A stretch of DNA of 64,000 nucleotides from positions 544,809 to 608,808 of the forward strand of contig NZ_JAGFNS010000001.1 in assembly GCF_017592555.1 (NCBI RefSeq). Reading direction: 5' to 3'. This document shows, piece by piece, positions 51,501 to 59,105 of the stretch (position 1 is the first letter of the stretch; each line of letters begins with the position of its first letter). Origin of the DNA: Actinoplanes flavus (GTDB lineage: Bacteria; Actinomycetota; Actinomycetes; Mycobacteriales; Micromonosporaceae). A program made the position numbers and the translations under genes. The notes below the pieces were generated by a model. It saw nothing but the letters and a program-made list of their open reading frames with translations, had not been told where the DNA came from and did not search any database.

Positions 51501-51691
51501 TACCGGCCGCCGCGCACCGCCGTACGATGCCGGACCTCGATGCCGGAGCGCAGGATCGGACGGGCGCTGGCCGGGTTGAGCCGGTCGGCGACGGTGTGCC
51601 AGAGGCCGGTGTCGGCGGGGCCGGAGGGCACTCCCGGAGCCCGGCCGGCCAGGGCTTCCCAAACGTTGGTCCGGGTCTCGACGTACGTCAA
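48503..51691 (-). CDS. Multidomain PqqD-like / M50 site-2-protease / sensor / FecR-like membrane protein
   Basis: A 1062-residue protein of unusual architecture. Residues about 45-135 are PqqD-like (RYVMLRSP ... YLRLTPEEYQLALMMDGDSTV). The M50 membrane peptidase (about 180-460) has HELGH at 242-246 and NLSPLLPLDGKYLLMDW at 332-348 with Asp340. Two cupin/cNMP-like sensor domains (about 490-700) follow (GAVYVVVEGALHGR ... VGLATALTG). One TM helix at about 735-760 leads to an outer FecR-like domain (LLSVQRGSATAV ... LLTFPGGAAVVLCGG). The end (about 935-1062) is a Pro/Thr/Asp tail. The start is TTG 51691. It is downstream of the htrA terminator, same strand. PqqD-M50 pairs elsewhere process or export ribosomal peptides; no precursor is visible here. 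Confidence 0.75.
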   Translation of the reverse strand: MTYVETRTNVWEALAGRAPGVPSGPADTGLWHTVADRLNPASARPILRSGIEVRHRTAVRGGRYVMLRSPEDGGRSSYLRLTPEEYQLALMMDGDSTVARLVAEFARIAGRLAPDQVRRVVADLAANRMLEELPMDAFRPLRDLRRDPLPRRMGDSLAAAARGRVVLSFPIDGLVTTLYNTVGRLLFTRVAVWLGAVVAAVGLLLFAGTWQRGSRSLFLVGDSYLLGALTLVSLNVLVLAVHELGHALAAKRVGREVPAAGLMLYFGVPSVFVDTSDVWMAGRRARIAVTAAGPATALGLAGLFQLTGLAIPAVAGVTFKLAFLFYLHTFFNLSPLLPLDGKYLLMDWLEIPDVRARALSWMGGRLRRRGPGWKALDREGRLVALYGFLSLLWLVSAIGLGYRLWTDRIEGLIVGLWYEGVAGALLLLVIVLGVVAPPLYFLLGRLVRAARRARQQLAERDREADLPRRVATLRASELGGLPEPSLQALAARARWYRPPTGRQLVLAGETQGAVYVVVEGALHGRRPGDPGGTIRHHVGPGGVVGLATALTGRSAQLDWHTAGVTLLTLPTSTVATVVGPMPGPPPQERAEAEALFADTPALAALEEDQRLALIAAAHPADLDPGAPVILPGPTHAVVVESGVIAMPDGVELRRGTLVGPVGDGSPGMVAQARTPVRLWIIPDASDLPPLIGSYGPGVPMPALRPSIPAVARPGAAHPPLAVPPGPPDADEQYDVDRHFERRMWGFVSLLLVFALGSLLVNVSSGPAWAEMPAERVLLSVQRGSATAVADRESIALGPNDRRYLAAGAEIEVPGRGVALLTFPGGAAVVLCGGSRTEVTAVTVANGRRSTPSGQLTLENGRLLADTSSPSGAYQPLDLTVLRTQGDVTSDGRAWYSVDTAGVAVSEGAVTVGGSRDEADKQPLNCGDGVPVTPPTEAEPTPDPTEESSPAEAPAIPAPSTDPTTVPGTEDEPVDGSDDGDPATTTNPTTTRTTTRPTTGNPTITVPTNRPTTTKPTTKPTTKPTTKPTTTAPDPDPTTTQPDPDPTTTQPDPEPTTTGPSSN
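48527..48740 (-). repeat. Tandem-repeat DNA encoding the Thr/Pro tail
   Basis: Short in-frame units encode PTTK repeats four times and PDPDPTTTQ about twice, giving a disordered, probably cell-wall-spanning tail. Such repeats vary in length between strains and can misassemble. Confidence 0.75.
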
Positions 51692-51863
51692 CTCAGGAGG
51701 CCCTTCACTCCGCCGGTCGTGGTGGGGGGATGCTCGCCGGCGACTGGCGAAGGCGTCGCCGATGGCGAATGGAGATTAGGCGGTCGCCTGCACAAACGCG
51801 AGCCCCACCCGAGGAAACCGTCCTGTTGGTCGCTAAGGTCCCGAATCCCGGCATAGACACAAT

Positions 51864-51908
51864 CACGGCGGGTGACGCACCCACCCCCCGGGTACGTCAC
51901 CCGCCGTG
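51864..51908 (-). terminator. Strong terminator after htrA
   Basis: CACGGCGGGTGACG (51864-51877) pairs perfectly with 51895-51908, 14 bp, across a 17-nt loop. It lies 17 nt beyond the htrA stop; read leftward the stem is followed by ATTGTGTCT. It separates htrA from the M50-type gene. Confidence 0.75.
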
Positions 51909-51925
51909 GCGGGAGAAGCCGATCT

Positions 51926-53437
51926 CTACTGCGTCTCTTGCAGGGTGACGGTGACCGTCTGCTTGCTGCCGTTGCGGGTGAAGTTCAGCGTCATCTTCTG
52001 CCCGACCGCACCCGCCTGGACCGCCGCGACCAGGTCGTCGGAGTCGTCGATGGCCTTGCCGTCGGCCGCGGTCACCACGTCGCCGGTCTGGAGCCCGGCC
52101 TTGTCCGCCGCGCTGCCGCTGGTGACGTTGCTGATCAGGGCCCCGCCGTTCTCCGCGTCGGTGACGCTGACGCCGAGCGCCGGGTGGCTGACCTTCTTGC
52201 CCTGCATGAGCGCCTCGGCGACCTGCTTGGCCTTGTTGCTCGGGATGGCGAAGCCGAGGCCGATGTTGCCGGTGCTGGAGCCGGAGGTGGCGATCGCCGA
52301 GTTGATGCCGATCACCTCGCCGTTCGTGTTGACCAGCGCGCCGCCGGAGTTGCCCGGGTTGATCGGGGCGTCGGTCTGCAGCAGGCCGGTCATCGTGGTG
52401 GTGCCGGACTGCTGCTGTTGCTGCTGCTGGCCGCCGAACGGGCTCTGCTGCTCCTCGCCGCCGGACTGGATGGTGCGGTCCTTGGCGCTGATGATGCCGG
52501 CGGTGACCGAGCCCTCCAGGCCGAGCGGGCTGCCCAGGGCGAGCACGGTGTCGCCGACCTGGATCTGCGCGCTGTCGCCGAAGGTGGCGGCCTTCAGGTC
52601 GGAGACGCCGGTGGCCTTGATCACCGCGAGGTCGGTGCGCTCGTCGGTGCCGACGACGGTGGCCTGGGTCTTGGTGCCGTCGGCGAAGATGACCGTCACG
52701 TTCGAGCCCTGGGCGGTCGAGACCACGTGGTTGTTGGTGACGATGTAGCCGTCGGCGGTCAGCACCACGCCGGAGCCCTCGCCCGAGCCGGTGGTGATCG
52801 AGACCACGCTGTCCTGGACGGCGGCGGCGATCTGGGCCAGCGACGACCGGTCCACCACCCGGGTGACCGACGAGTTGCCGCTCTGCACGGTGTTGACCGC
52901 GTTGCCGCCGTCGAGGGCCAGCGCGGTGGCCGCGCCGACGCCACCCGCGGTGAGCGCGATCAGCAGTGCGGCCGCTCCGGCCAGGAGGACCTTGCGGCCG
53001 GAGCCCGGGCGGCGCGGGGCGGCGGCGGGATGCGCCGTGACCCAGCCCGGCGGGACGGTGCCGTCGCCGGCCGCCGCCTGAGCGGCCTGGGCGGCCTGGG
53101 CGGCGTGCCAGGCCTGGTACGCCGACTGCTGCTGGGCGTAGTCCTGGTAGCCGGGCTGCGGCGACTGGTAGCCGTAGTGCGGGTGGCCGTGGGGAACCGG
53201 GCCCGGCTGCGCGGAGACCGGCTGGGTGGACACCGGCTGCGCCGAGACGGGCTGCGGCTGTTGCCAGGGCGACTGGGCCCAGGCGCTGTGCTGCTGGGGT
53301 GCCGCGGACTGGGGAGCACCGGACTGCGGAGCAACCGGCGGCTGCGCAAGAGTCGGCTGCTCAGACGCCACCCGCTCCGTGCTGCTGTGATCAGCGGCGG
53401 CGTCCGCGGTCTGCGGGTTGGTCTCGTTCTCGTTCAT
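51926..53437 (-). CDS. HtrA-type serine protease with PDZ domain (PepD-like)
   Basis: Envelope quality-control protease/chaperone of 503 residues. Residues 1-145 are a disordered Gln/Pro/Ala cytoplasmic tail with QPVS repeats. One TM helix spans about 149-175. The trypsin-like domain holds His237 (TNNHVV), Asp269 (RTDLAVIKA) and Ser364 (NPGNSGG). A PDZ domain (about 405-495) follows with the VVTAADGKAID turn. The loop around 330-345 is poly-Gln (QQQQQQQ). It lies 39 nt after the sensor-kinase gene, the same order as mprA-mprB-pepD of M. tuberculosis, and is probably their target. Confidence 0.93.
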   Translation of the reverse strand: MNENETNPQTADAAADHSSTERVASEQPTLAQPPVAPQSGAPQSAAPQQHSAWAQSPWQQPQPVSAQPVSTQPVSAQPGPVPHGHPHYGYQSPQPGYQDYAQQQSAYQAWHAAQAAQAAQAAAGDGTVPPGWVTAHPAAAPRRPGSGRKVLLAGAAALLIALTAGGVGAATALALDGGNAVNTVQSGNSSVTRVVDRSSLAQIAAAVQDSVVSITTGSGEGSGVVLTADGYIVTNNHVVSTAQGSNVTVIFADGTKTQATVVGTDERTDLAVIKATGVSDLKAATFGDSAQIQVGDTVLALGSPLGLEGSVTAGIISAKDRTIQSGGEEQQSPFGGQQQQQQQSGTTTMTGLLQTDAPINPGNSGGALVNTNGEVIGINSAIATSGSSTGNIGLGFAIPSNKAKQVAEALMQGKKVSHPALGVSVTDAENGGALISNVTSGSAADKAGLQTGDVVTAADGKAIDDSDDLVAAVQAGAVGQKMTLNFTRNGSKQTVTVTLQETQ

Positions 53438-53476
53438 GTGAATAACTCTGCCCCGTCGTACTCGTACCGAACTGTG

Positions 53477-55060
53477 TTACTCCTGGACGTTTTCTGTGAA
53501 CCCTTTATCCGCATTTATGGTCGGCAATGACACGCGGAAGGTGGCACCGGCGCCGGGCTCCGACAGCACCTCGACGGATCCCTCGTGGGCGGCCACGATG
53601 GCGGCCACGATGGCCAGCCCCAGGCCCGTCCCGGTGGCCGCCCGCTCGGTGTTGCGGGTCCGCGCCTCGTCCACCCGGTAGAACCGCTCGAAGACCCGGG
53701 CCCGCTGCTCCTCGCTCATGCCGGGCCCGGTGTCGGCCACCTCGACCACGGCCCGGCCGTCCTCCCCGGCATACAGCCGGAGGGTCACCGAGGCGCCCGG
53801 CGGGGTGTGGACCAGCGCGTTCGTCATCAGGTTCCCGATCACCTGGCGCAACCGGGCGTCGTCACCGTAGGCCACCAGGCGCTCCGGCGCGTCCCGCACC
53901 TCCAGGCCGATCTCCTTGTCCGGGGCCGTCGCCTGCGCGGCCTGCACCGCGTCGACGGCCAGCACCGGCAGCTCCACCGGCGCCAGGGTGAGCGGGCGCT
54001 CCCGGTCCAGCCGGGCGAGCAGCAGCAGGTCCTCGACGAGCAGGCCCATCCGGGCGGCCTCGTCCTCGATCCGCCGGACCAGCCGGGCGACCTGCTCCGG
54101 GTCGGAGACGGCGCCCTGCCGGTACAGCTCGGCGAAACCGCGGATGGTGGTCAGCGGGGTGCGCAGCTCGTGCGAGGCGTCCGCCACGAACCGCCGCATC
54201 TTCTCCTCGGACCGCAACGCCCGGGACTCCGACGCGAGGGCCCGGGCCTCGGAGCGCTGCGCGGCCTCGGCCGCCTCCATGGCCGCCTGCTCGGACTGCG
54301 CCCGGGCCAGGAAGGCCGCCTCGATCTGGGCGAGCATCGCGTTCAGCGCGCCGGAGAGCCGGCCCAGCTCGGTGGTGGGATGGCCGCCGGACTCCTCCGG
54401 GTCGGGCACCCGGCGGGTGAGGTCGCCGGTCGCGATGGCCGCCGCCGTGCGCTCCACCTGGATCAGCGGGATCAGGCTCTGCCGGACCAGGGCGGCGCCG
54501 ACCGTGGCGAGGGTGACCAGCACCCCGACGCCGACCAGCACGTCCACCCAGATCAGCCGGGCGACCACGTCGTCGATGCCGGACATCCGCTGGCCGACGT
54601 GCAGGACGCTGTCGTCGGGCAGGCGACGCACCAGCATCCGCCACATGTACTTCCCGTTGCGGCCCTTGACGGTGTACGCCTTGCCGTCGTGGGCGGCGAT
54701 CACGTCGACGCCGCTGAGCAGCCGGGGTGTGTCGTCGGCGGCGACCCCCACACCGATCGTGCCGACCGCGGCCTCCCCACTCACCGAGGTGAAGGCGATG
54801 AGGAAGTCCGGTGGCGCGTAGACGGCGCGGTAGTGCAGGTTCGCCATGTCCACGGCGGCGTTGTCGGCCATCACGTCGAGCTGCTTGTCGAGCCGGGCGA
54901 CCATGTAGGTGTTCAGCGCGTAGGTGCTGGCGGCGCTGATCAGGGTGAGCGCGGCGAAGACCAGGACCAGCACCGAGGCGACCAGCTTGGTCCGCAGCGA
55001 GATCCGGCGCAGGGTGGGGTGGCGCGGGATCCGCTCGCGGACCCGCTCGGTCAAACCCAT
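53477..55060 (-). CDS. Sensor histidine kinase (MprB-like)
   Basis: A 527-residue membrane kinase: TM1 at about 25-48, an extracytoplasmic domain of about 120 residues (50-165), TM2 at about 168-192, HAMP (about 193-250), HisKA with His297 in DASHELRTPL, and an ATPase domain with N-box GNLMTNALVHTPPG, DTGPGM and GTGLGLAIV motifs. Between HAMP and HisKA lies an Ala/Glu-rich coiled coil (255-288). It reads an outer signal and phosphorylates the response regulator encoded 8 nt upstream. The mprA-mprB-pepD synteny suggests membrane or wall stress as the signal. Confidence 0.94.
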   Translation of the reverse strand: MGLTERVRERIPRHPTLRRISLRTKLVASVLVLVFAALTLISAASTYALNTYMVARLDKQLDVMADNAAVDMANLHYRAVYAPPDFLIAFTSVSGEAAVGTIGVGVAADDTPRLLSGVDVIAAHDGKAYTVKGRNGKYMWRMLVRRLPDDSVLHVGQRMSGIDDVVARLIWVDVLVGVGVLVTLATVGAALVRQSLIPLIQVERTAAAIATGDLTRRVPDPEESGGHPTTELGRLSGALNAMLAQIEAAFLARAQSEQAAMEAAEAAQRSEARALASESRALRSEEKMRRFVADASHELRTPLTTIRGFAELYRQGAVSDPEQVARLVRRIEDEAARMGLLVEDLLLLARLDRERPLTLAPVELPVLAVDAVQAAQATAPDKEIGLEVRDAPERLVAYGDDARLRQVIGNLMTNALVHTPPGASVTLRLYAGEDGRAVVEVADTGPGMSEEQRARVFERFYRVDEARTRNTERAATGTGLGLAIVAAIVAAHEGSVEVLSEPGAGATFRVSLPTINADKGFTENVQE

Positions 55061-55068
55061 CCCGCGGC

Positions 55069-55782
55069 CTAGACGGCTGGCTTGCGCAGCACGTAACCCA
55101 CACCGCGCAGGGTGTGGATCAGGCGGGGCTGGACGTTGTCCACCTTGCGGCGGAGGTACGAGATGTACGACTCGACGATGTTGTCGTCACCGCGGAAGTC
55201 GTACTTCCACACGTGGTCCAGGATCTGCGCCTTGGAGAGCACCCGGTTGGCGTTGAGCATCAGGTAGCGCAGCAGCTTGAACTCGGTCGGCGAGAGCTGC
55301 ACCCGGGAGCCGGCCCGGTAGACCTCATGCGTCTCCTCGTCCAGCTCCAGGTCGGCGAAGACCAGGCGGGACGGCTGCTCCTCGGTGGCGTTGGTGCGGC
55401 GCAGCACCGCCCGGATCCGGGCGGTGAGCTCCTCCAGGCTGAACGGCTTGGTGACGTAGTCGTCGCCGCCCAGGGTCAGCCCGCGGATCTTGTCGTCGGT
55501 GCCGTCCCGGGCGGTCAGGAACACCACGGGGGTCCGCTGGCCGCCCTCGCGCATCAGCCGGATCACCTCGAAGCCGTCCAGATCGGGCAGCATCACGTCG
55601 AGGACCACCAGGTCGGGGGTCGAACTGCGGGCCGCGCTCACCGCCGCGCTGCCGCTGGTCGCGGTGGTCACCTCGAACCCGGCGAAGCGCAGGCTCGCGG
55701 AGAGCAACTCGAGGATGTTGGCGTCGTCCTCGACGACGAGGAGCTTCGCCTCGCTCTGCTTGGGCTGGGTCTGGATGGCCAT
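55069..55782 (-). CDS. OmpR-family response regulator (MprA-like)
   Basis: A 237-residue regulator. The receiver domain has Asp-Asp at 19-20, phospho-Asp62 in VVLDVMLP, the Thr in FLTARDG and Lys in YVTKPFSLEE. The C-terminal winged-helix DNA-binding domain runs LELDEETHEVYRAGSRVQLSPTEFKLLRYL to IHTLRGVGYVLRKP. ATG 55782 (MAIQTQPKQS) was chosen because the longer frame to 55884 has no family match; GGGAAAG lies upstream. It heads the leftward regulator-kinase-HtrA operon. Confidence 0.95.
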   Translation of the reverse strand: MAIQTQPKQSEAKLLVVEDDANILELLSASLRFAGFEVTTATSGSAAVSAARSSTPDLVVLDVMLPDLDGFEVIRLMREGGQRTPVVFLTARDGTDDKIRGLTLGGDDYVTKPFSLEELTARIRAVLRRTNATEEQPSRLVFADLELDEETHEVYRAGSRVQLSPTEFKLLRYLMLNANRVLSKAQILDHVWKYDFRGDDNIVESYISYLRRKVDNVQPRLIHTLRGVGYVLRKPAV

Positions 55783-55855
55783 GGGGTCATTCTTTCCCGG
55801 ACCGCTGCGGCCTGCCTGCACCCTCGCTGAAAATTTTCTGTGAGCCGTGGACCGG

Positions 55856-56626
55856 TCAGGCGGCCAGGCGGTAGCCCGCCCCACCCAGGCTGGCCTGGGC
55901 CGCCCGGGCCAGCGCCCGCCGGTCCGCGCCCGGCGCCGGGCGCATCGCGGGGGCGGCCACCAGGGTCACCGTCAGCCGGCGCACCCGGGCCACCCGGCGC
56001 ACCGACTCCCACAGGGTGTCCGCCGCGACGAAGGACGCCTCGGTCGAGTCGTAACCGATCGAGACCGGCACGACCGGGGCGCCCGCGTCGATCGCCGCCT
56101 GGAACAGGGCGGGACGGAACCTGCCCTGATCCGGGCCGCAGAACGTCGTACCCTCCGGAAAGAGGGCGACCGACCGCCCGGCCCGCAGCGCGGCCGCCAC
56201 CTCGGCCACCGTGCCCGGCAGCGCTCTCGGCCGGGTCCGGTCGATGAAGATCGCGCCGGCTCGCCGCGCGGTGCCGCCGATGCCCGGCCAGGCCGCCACG
56301 TCGTGTTTCGCCACCGGCGCCGCGGGCAGCGACGCGCCCAGCGCCACCACGTCCAGCCAGGAGACGTGGTTGGCGACCAGCAGGCTGCCGGGGCGCGGCC
56401 GGGGACCGCGCCAGACCGTCCGGACCCCCAGGGCCGCGAGGATGGCGCGGGACAGGGTCCGCAGCGCGGCGCCACCCAGCAGACCCGCGGGCAGCAGACC
56501 CAGCAGGAGTACGGCCCAGAGCACGGTCACCCGCACGGCGACGGTGACCGCGCCGGCCCGCCGGAAGCCGCCGTCCCGGCAGTGCGCACCGCAACCGGAG
56601 GCCGGCTGCCACAGCGTCGCGCTCAC
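55856..56626 (-). CDS. 1-acyl-sn-glycerol-3-phosphate acyltransferase family, probable OlsA
   Basis: A PlsC-fold acyltransferase of 256 residues with an N-terminal TM segment (VAVRVTVLWAVLLLGLLPAGLL). The HX4D motif is ANHVSWLDVV, the acceptor motif is near AIFIDRTRPR, and the FPEGTT motif is at LFPEGTTFCGP. GTG 56626 overlaps the stop of the GNAT gene by 4 nt (GTGA). Downstream of an OlsB-type enzyme this gene matches OlsA, which adds the second acyl chain to lyso-ornithine lipid; a role in phosphatidate synthesis cannot be excluded. Confidence 0.85.
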   Translation of the reverse strand: MSATLWQPASGCGAHCRDGGFRRAGAVTVAVRVTVLWAVLLLGLLPAGLLGGAALRTLSRAILAALGVRTVWRGPRPRPGSLLVANHVSWLDVVALGASLPAAPVAKHDVAAWPGIGGTARRAGAIFIDRTRPRALPGTVAEVAAALRAGRSVALFPEGTTFCGPDQGRFRPALFQAAIDAGAPVVPVSIGYDSTEASFVAADTLWESVRRVARVRRLTVTLVAAPAMRPAPGADRRALARAAQASLGGAGYRLAA

Positions 56627-57384
56627 CGGGACGCTCCGAGGAAGTGCCGGCGGTACCGCGGGTCCAGCCGGTCCAGCGAGAAGAGCACGTAGAAGTCGGC
56701 ACAGTCGAAGTCGGCGTCGTAGGCCGGCTCGCCGCACACCCAGCTGCCCAGCCGCAGGTAGCCGCGGAGCAGCGGGGGCACCGCCACCTTCGGGTCGGCC
56801 ACCACGCCGTCCGGCACGGTCCACGGGCGGCGCGGCCGGACCCGCAGCGCGGGCGGCGACAGGTGCCGGCCGTTGATCCGCTCGCGTACCCCGGCGGCCG
56901 TCGCGCCGCCGTCGCCGAGCGGCACCGAGGCGCAGCCGCCCAGCCAGCGGAGGTTGTTCAGGTGCAGGTAGCGGGCGATGCCGGCCCACATCAGGTTGAC
57001 CACCGCGCCGGAGCGGTGATCGGGGTGCACGCAGGAGCGGCCGATCTCGACGAGATGGTCGCGCAGCGGGCGCAGGGCGCTGAGGTCGAACTCGGCGTCG
57101 GCGTACCGGCGGCCGGCCAGCTCGGCGGCGCGCGGCGGCAGCATCCGGTAGGTGCCGACCACCTCGCCGGTCGCGTCGTCCCGGACGATCAGGTGGTCGC
57201 AGTGTGCGTCGAACTCGTCGGCGTCGAGGCCCTCCGGGGTCTCCGGGAGACGGGCGCCGAGCTCGCCGGCGAAGACGTCGTGGCGCAGGCGCTGCGCGGC
57301 CTCGACCAGACCCGGACCGTCGGCGAGGAGCAGGGTGTAGCCGCTGGTCCCGGTGGGTGCGGCGGCGGTCATCAGAACTGCCAT
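56623..57384 (-). CDS. GNAT-type N-acyltransferase, probable OlsB
   Basis: A 253-residue enzyme of the Acetyltransf_5 group: LRHDVFAGELGARLPETPEGLDADEFDAHCDHLIV, GTYRMLPPRAA, EIGRSCVHPDHRSGAVVNLMW and a C-terminal FYVLFSLDRLDPRYRRHF. This fits OlsB, which N-acylates ornithine with a 3-hydroxyacyl chain to start ornithine-lipid synthesis. The plsC-type gene downstream overlaps by 4 nt, the usual olsB-olsA pair. ATG 57384 is chosen (ATG 57372 is an alternative); the ribosome site is weak, so the start is uncertain. Confidence 0.82.
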   Translation of the reverse strand: MAVLMTAAAPTGTSGYTLLLADGPGLVEAAQRLRHDVFAGELGARLPETPEGLDADEFDAHCDHLIVRDDATGEVVGTYRMLPPRAAELAGRRYADAEFDLSALRPLRDHLVEIGRSCVHPDHRSGAVVNLMWAGIARYLHLNNLRWLGGCASVPLGDGGATAAGVRERINGRHLSPPALRVRPRRPWTVPDGVVADPKVAVPPLLRGYLRLGSWVCGEPAYDADFDCADFYVLFSLDRLDPRYRRHFLGASR

Positions 57385-57477
57385 GTGATCTGTGTAAGCC
57401 CGGTGTCTGCCGATGGCGTGTCCGGTTCGGTGGCGATGTGTGACCGCTGGATGAACGACGTGTGCGAAGGTCTGGGG

Positions 57478-58143
57478 ATGATCGTTCCGGCTCGTTTCAA
57501 CGGCCCGCCCGGCTCCGGCAACGGCGGCTGGTGCGCGGGCGCCTTCGCGGCCGCCGCCGGCGCCCGGCCCGGTGGACCGCCCCACCAGGTGACCCTGCGG
57601 GTGCCGCCGCCCCTGGAGACCCCACTGGAGCTGCGGGACGGGTCGGTCTGGGCGGACCGGACCCTGGTCGCCGAGGTGACCGAGGCCGCCGGCGCCGGTC
57701 CCGGGGTCCCCGGCGTGCCGTTCGCCGAAGCGGTGACGGCGTCCCGCGGCTATCCCGGGTTCACCGCCCACCCGTTCCCGGGCTGCTACGTCTGCGGGCC
57801 GGACCGGGCGCCCGGCGACGGGCTGCGGATCTTCCCGGGACCGCTGCCCGGAGACCGTACGGCCGCCCCGTGGACGGTCCCCGGCGAGGTCACCCCGGAG
57901 ACCGTCTGGGCCGCGCTGGACTGCCCCGGCGGGTGGACGGCGATCGGCTCCGGCGGCCGGCCGTACGTGCTGGGCCGGATCACCGCGGACGTCGGCGCGC
58001 TGCCCACTCCGGGGGCGGAGTGTGTGGTGGTCGGCGCACTGTCGGGGGTGGACGGCCGCAAGGCGACGGTGGACTCGGCCCTGTACGGTCCGGACGGGGA
58101 GCGCCTGGCCCATGCGAGGGCCACATGGCTCGCCCTGGTCTAG
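57478..58143 (+). CDS. Hot-dog-like acyl-CoA thioesterase-type protein
   Basis: A 221-residue protein: MIVPARFNGPPGSGNGGWCAGAFAAAAG, then HQVTLRVPPPLETPLELRDG, a mid-part GCYVCGPDRAPGDGLRIFPGP and a C-terminal VWAALDCPGGWTAIG ... RLAHARATWLALV. The order matches actinobacterial thioesterase-superfamily hypothetical proteins with a double hot-dog fold; two Cys (CYVC) may be structural. ATG 57478 has GAAGG 7 nt upstream. Divergent from the olsB-like gene, so a role with fatty acyl groups is plausible but unproven. Confidence 0.72.
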   Translation: MIVPARFNGPPGSGNGGWCAGAFAAAAGARPGGPPHQVTLRVPPPLETPLELRDGSVWADRTLVAEVTEAAGAGPGVPGVPFAEAVTASRGYPGFTAHPFPGCYVCGPDRAPGDGLRIFPGPLPGDRTAAPWTVPGEVTPETVWAALDCPGGWTAIGSGGRPYVLGRITADVGALPTPGAECVVVGALSGVDGRKATVDSALYGPDGERLAHARATWLALV

Positions 58144-58184
58144 TACCTTGATCGCTTCCAGCTGACGGGGAAGGAGCCGCGACC

Positions 58185-59105
58185 ATGAGCCGGCCCAACC
58201 ATGCGGAGATCAGCGTCGAGCACCTCACCAAGCAGTACTCGAAGGTGCGGGCCGTCGACGATCTCTCCTTCACGGTGCACGCCGGCCGTGTCACGGGCTT
58301 CCTGGGCCCGAACGGGGCGGGCAAGACCACCACCTTGCGGATGGTCCTGGGCCTGGTCACGCCGACCTCCGGGACCGCGACGATCGGCGGCGTCCGGTAC
58401 GTGGACCTGCCCGATCCGATCCGCCACGTGGGCGCGATCCTGGAGGCCTCCAGCGCGCACCGCGGCCGCAGCGCCCGGAACCATCTGCGGGTGATCTGCC
58501 GCGCCGCCGGGCTGCCCGACCGCCGGGCCGACGAGGTCCTCGAGATGGTCGGCCTGCACACCGTGGGCGGCCGCAAGTTCAAGGGCTACTCGCTGGGCAT
58601 GAAGCAGCGGCTGGGCATCGCCGCGGCGATGCTCGGCGACCCGCGGGTGCTGATCCTGGACGAGCCGGCCAACGGCCTCGACCCGGAGGGCATCCGCTGG
58701 ATGCGGGACCTGCTCAAGGCGTTCGCCGCCGAGGGCCGCGCGGTCCTCGTCTCCAGCCACCTGCTCGGTGAGATGCAACAGCTCGCCGACGACGTGGTGA
58801 TCATCGCGGCCGGCCGGCTGATCCGGCAGGGGCCGGTCAGCGACGTGCTCGGCGAGACGGCCGGCGTGGCGAAGGTGCGGGTCCGCACACCGCAGGCGGA
58901 GCAGCTGTCCGCCGCGCTGCGCGACGCCCAGCTGGAGGTGGCCGTCCAGCCGGACGGTTCGCTCCAGGTGCTCGGCGCGGAGCCGGCGCGGGTCGGCAAC
59001 GTCGCCTTCACCGCCGGTGTCGAGCTGCACGAGCTGATCGGGGAGGCCGCCGACCTGGAGCGGGTCTTCCTGGAGCTGACGGCCGGAAAGGCGGGGGCCC
59101 GATGA
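58185..59105 (+). CDS. ABC transporter ATP-binding protein
   Basis: A 306-residue ATPase of the DrrA/CcmA exporter group. Walker A is GPNGAGKTTT at 41-50, the signature is YSLGMKQRLG at 135-144 (variant of LSGGQ), Walker B is VLILDEP at 155-161, followed by the switch His in SSHLLGEM. A C-terminal extension of about 80 residues (VAKVRVRTPQAEQL...) is typical. ATG 58185 has GGAAGGAG upstream. Its end overlaps the permease gene by 4 nt (ATGA). Confidence 0.96.
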   Translation: MSRPNHAEISVEHLTKQYSKVRAVDDLSFTVHAGRVTGFLGPNGAGKTTTLRMVLGLVTPTSGTATIGGVRYVDLPDPIRHVGAILEASSAHRGRSARNHLRVICRAAGLPDRRADEVLEMVGLHTVGGRKFKGYSLGMKQRLGIAAAMLGDPRVLILDEPANGLDPEGIRWMRDLLKAFAAEGRAVLVSSHLLGEMQQLADDVVIIAAGRLIRQGPVSDVLGETAGVAKVRVRTPQAEQLSAALRDAQLEVAVQPDGSLQVLGAEPARVGNVAFTAGVELHELIGEAADLERVFLELTAGKAGAR

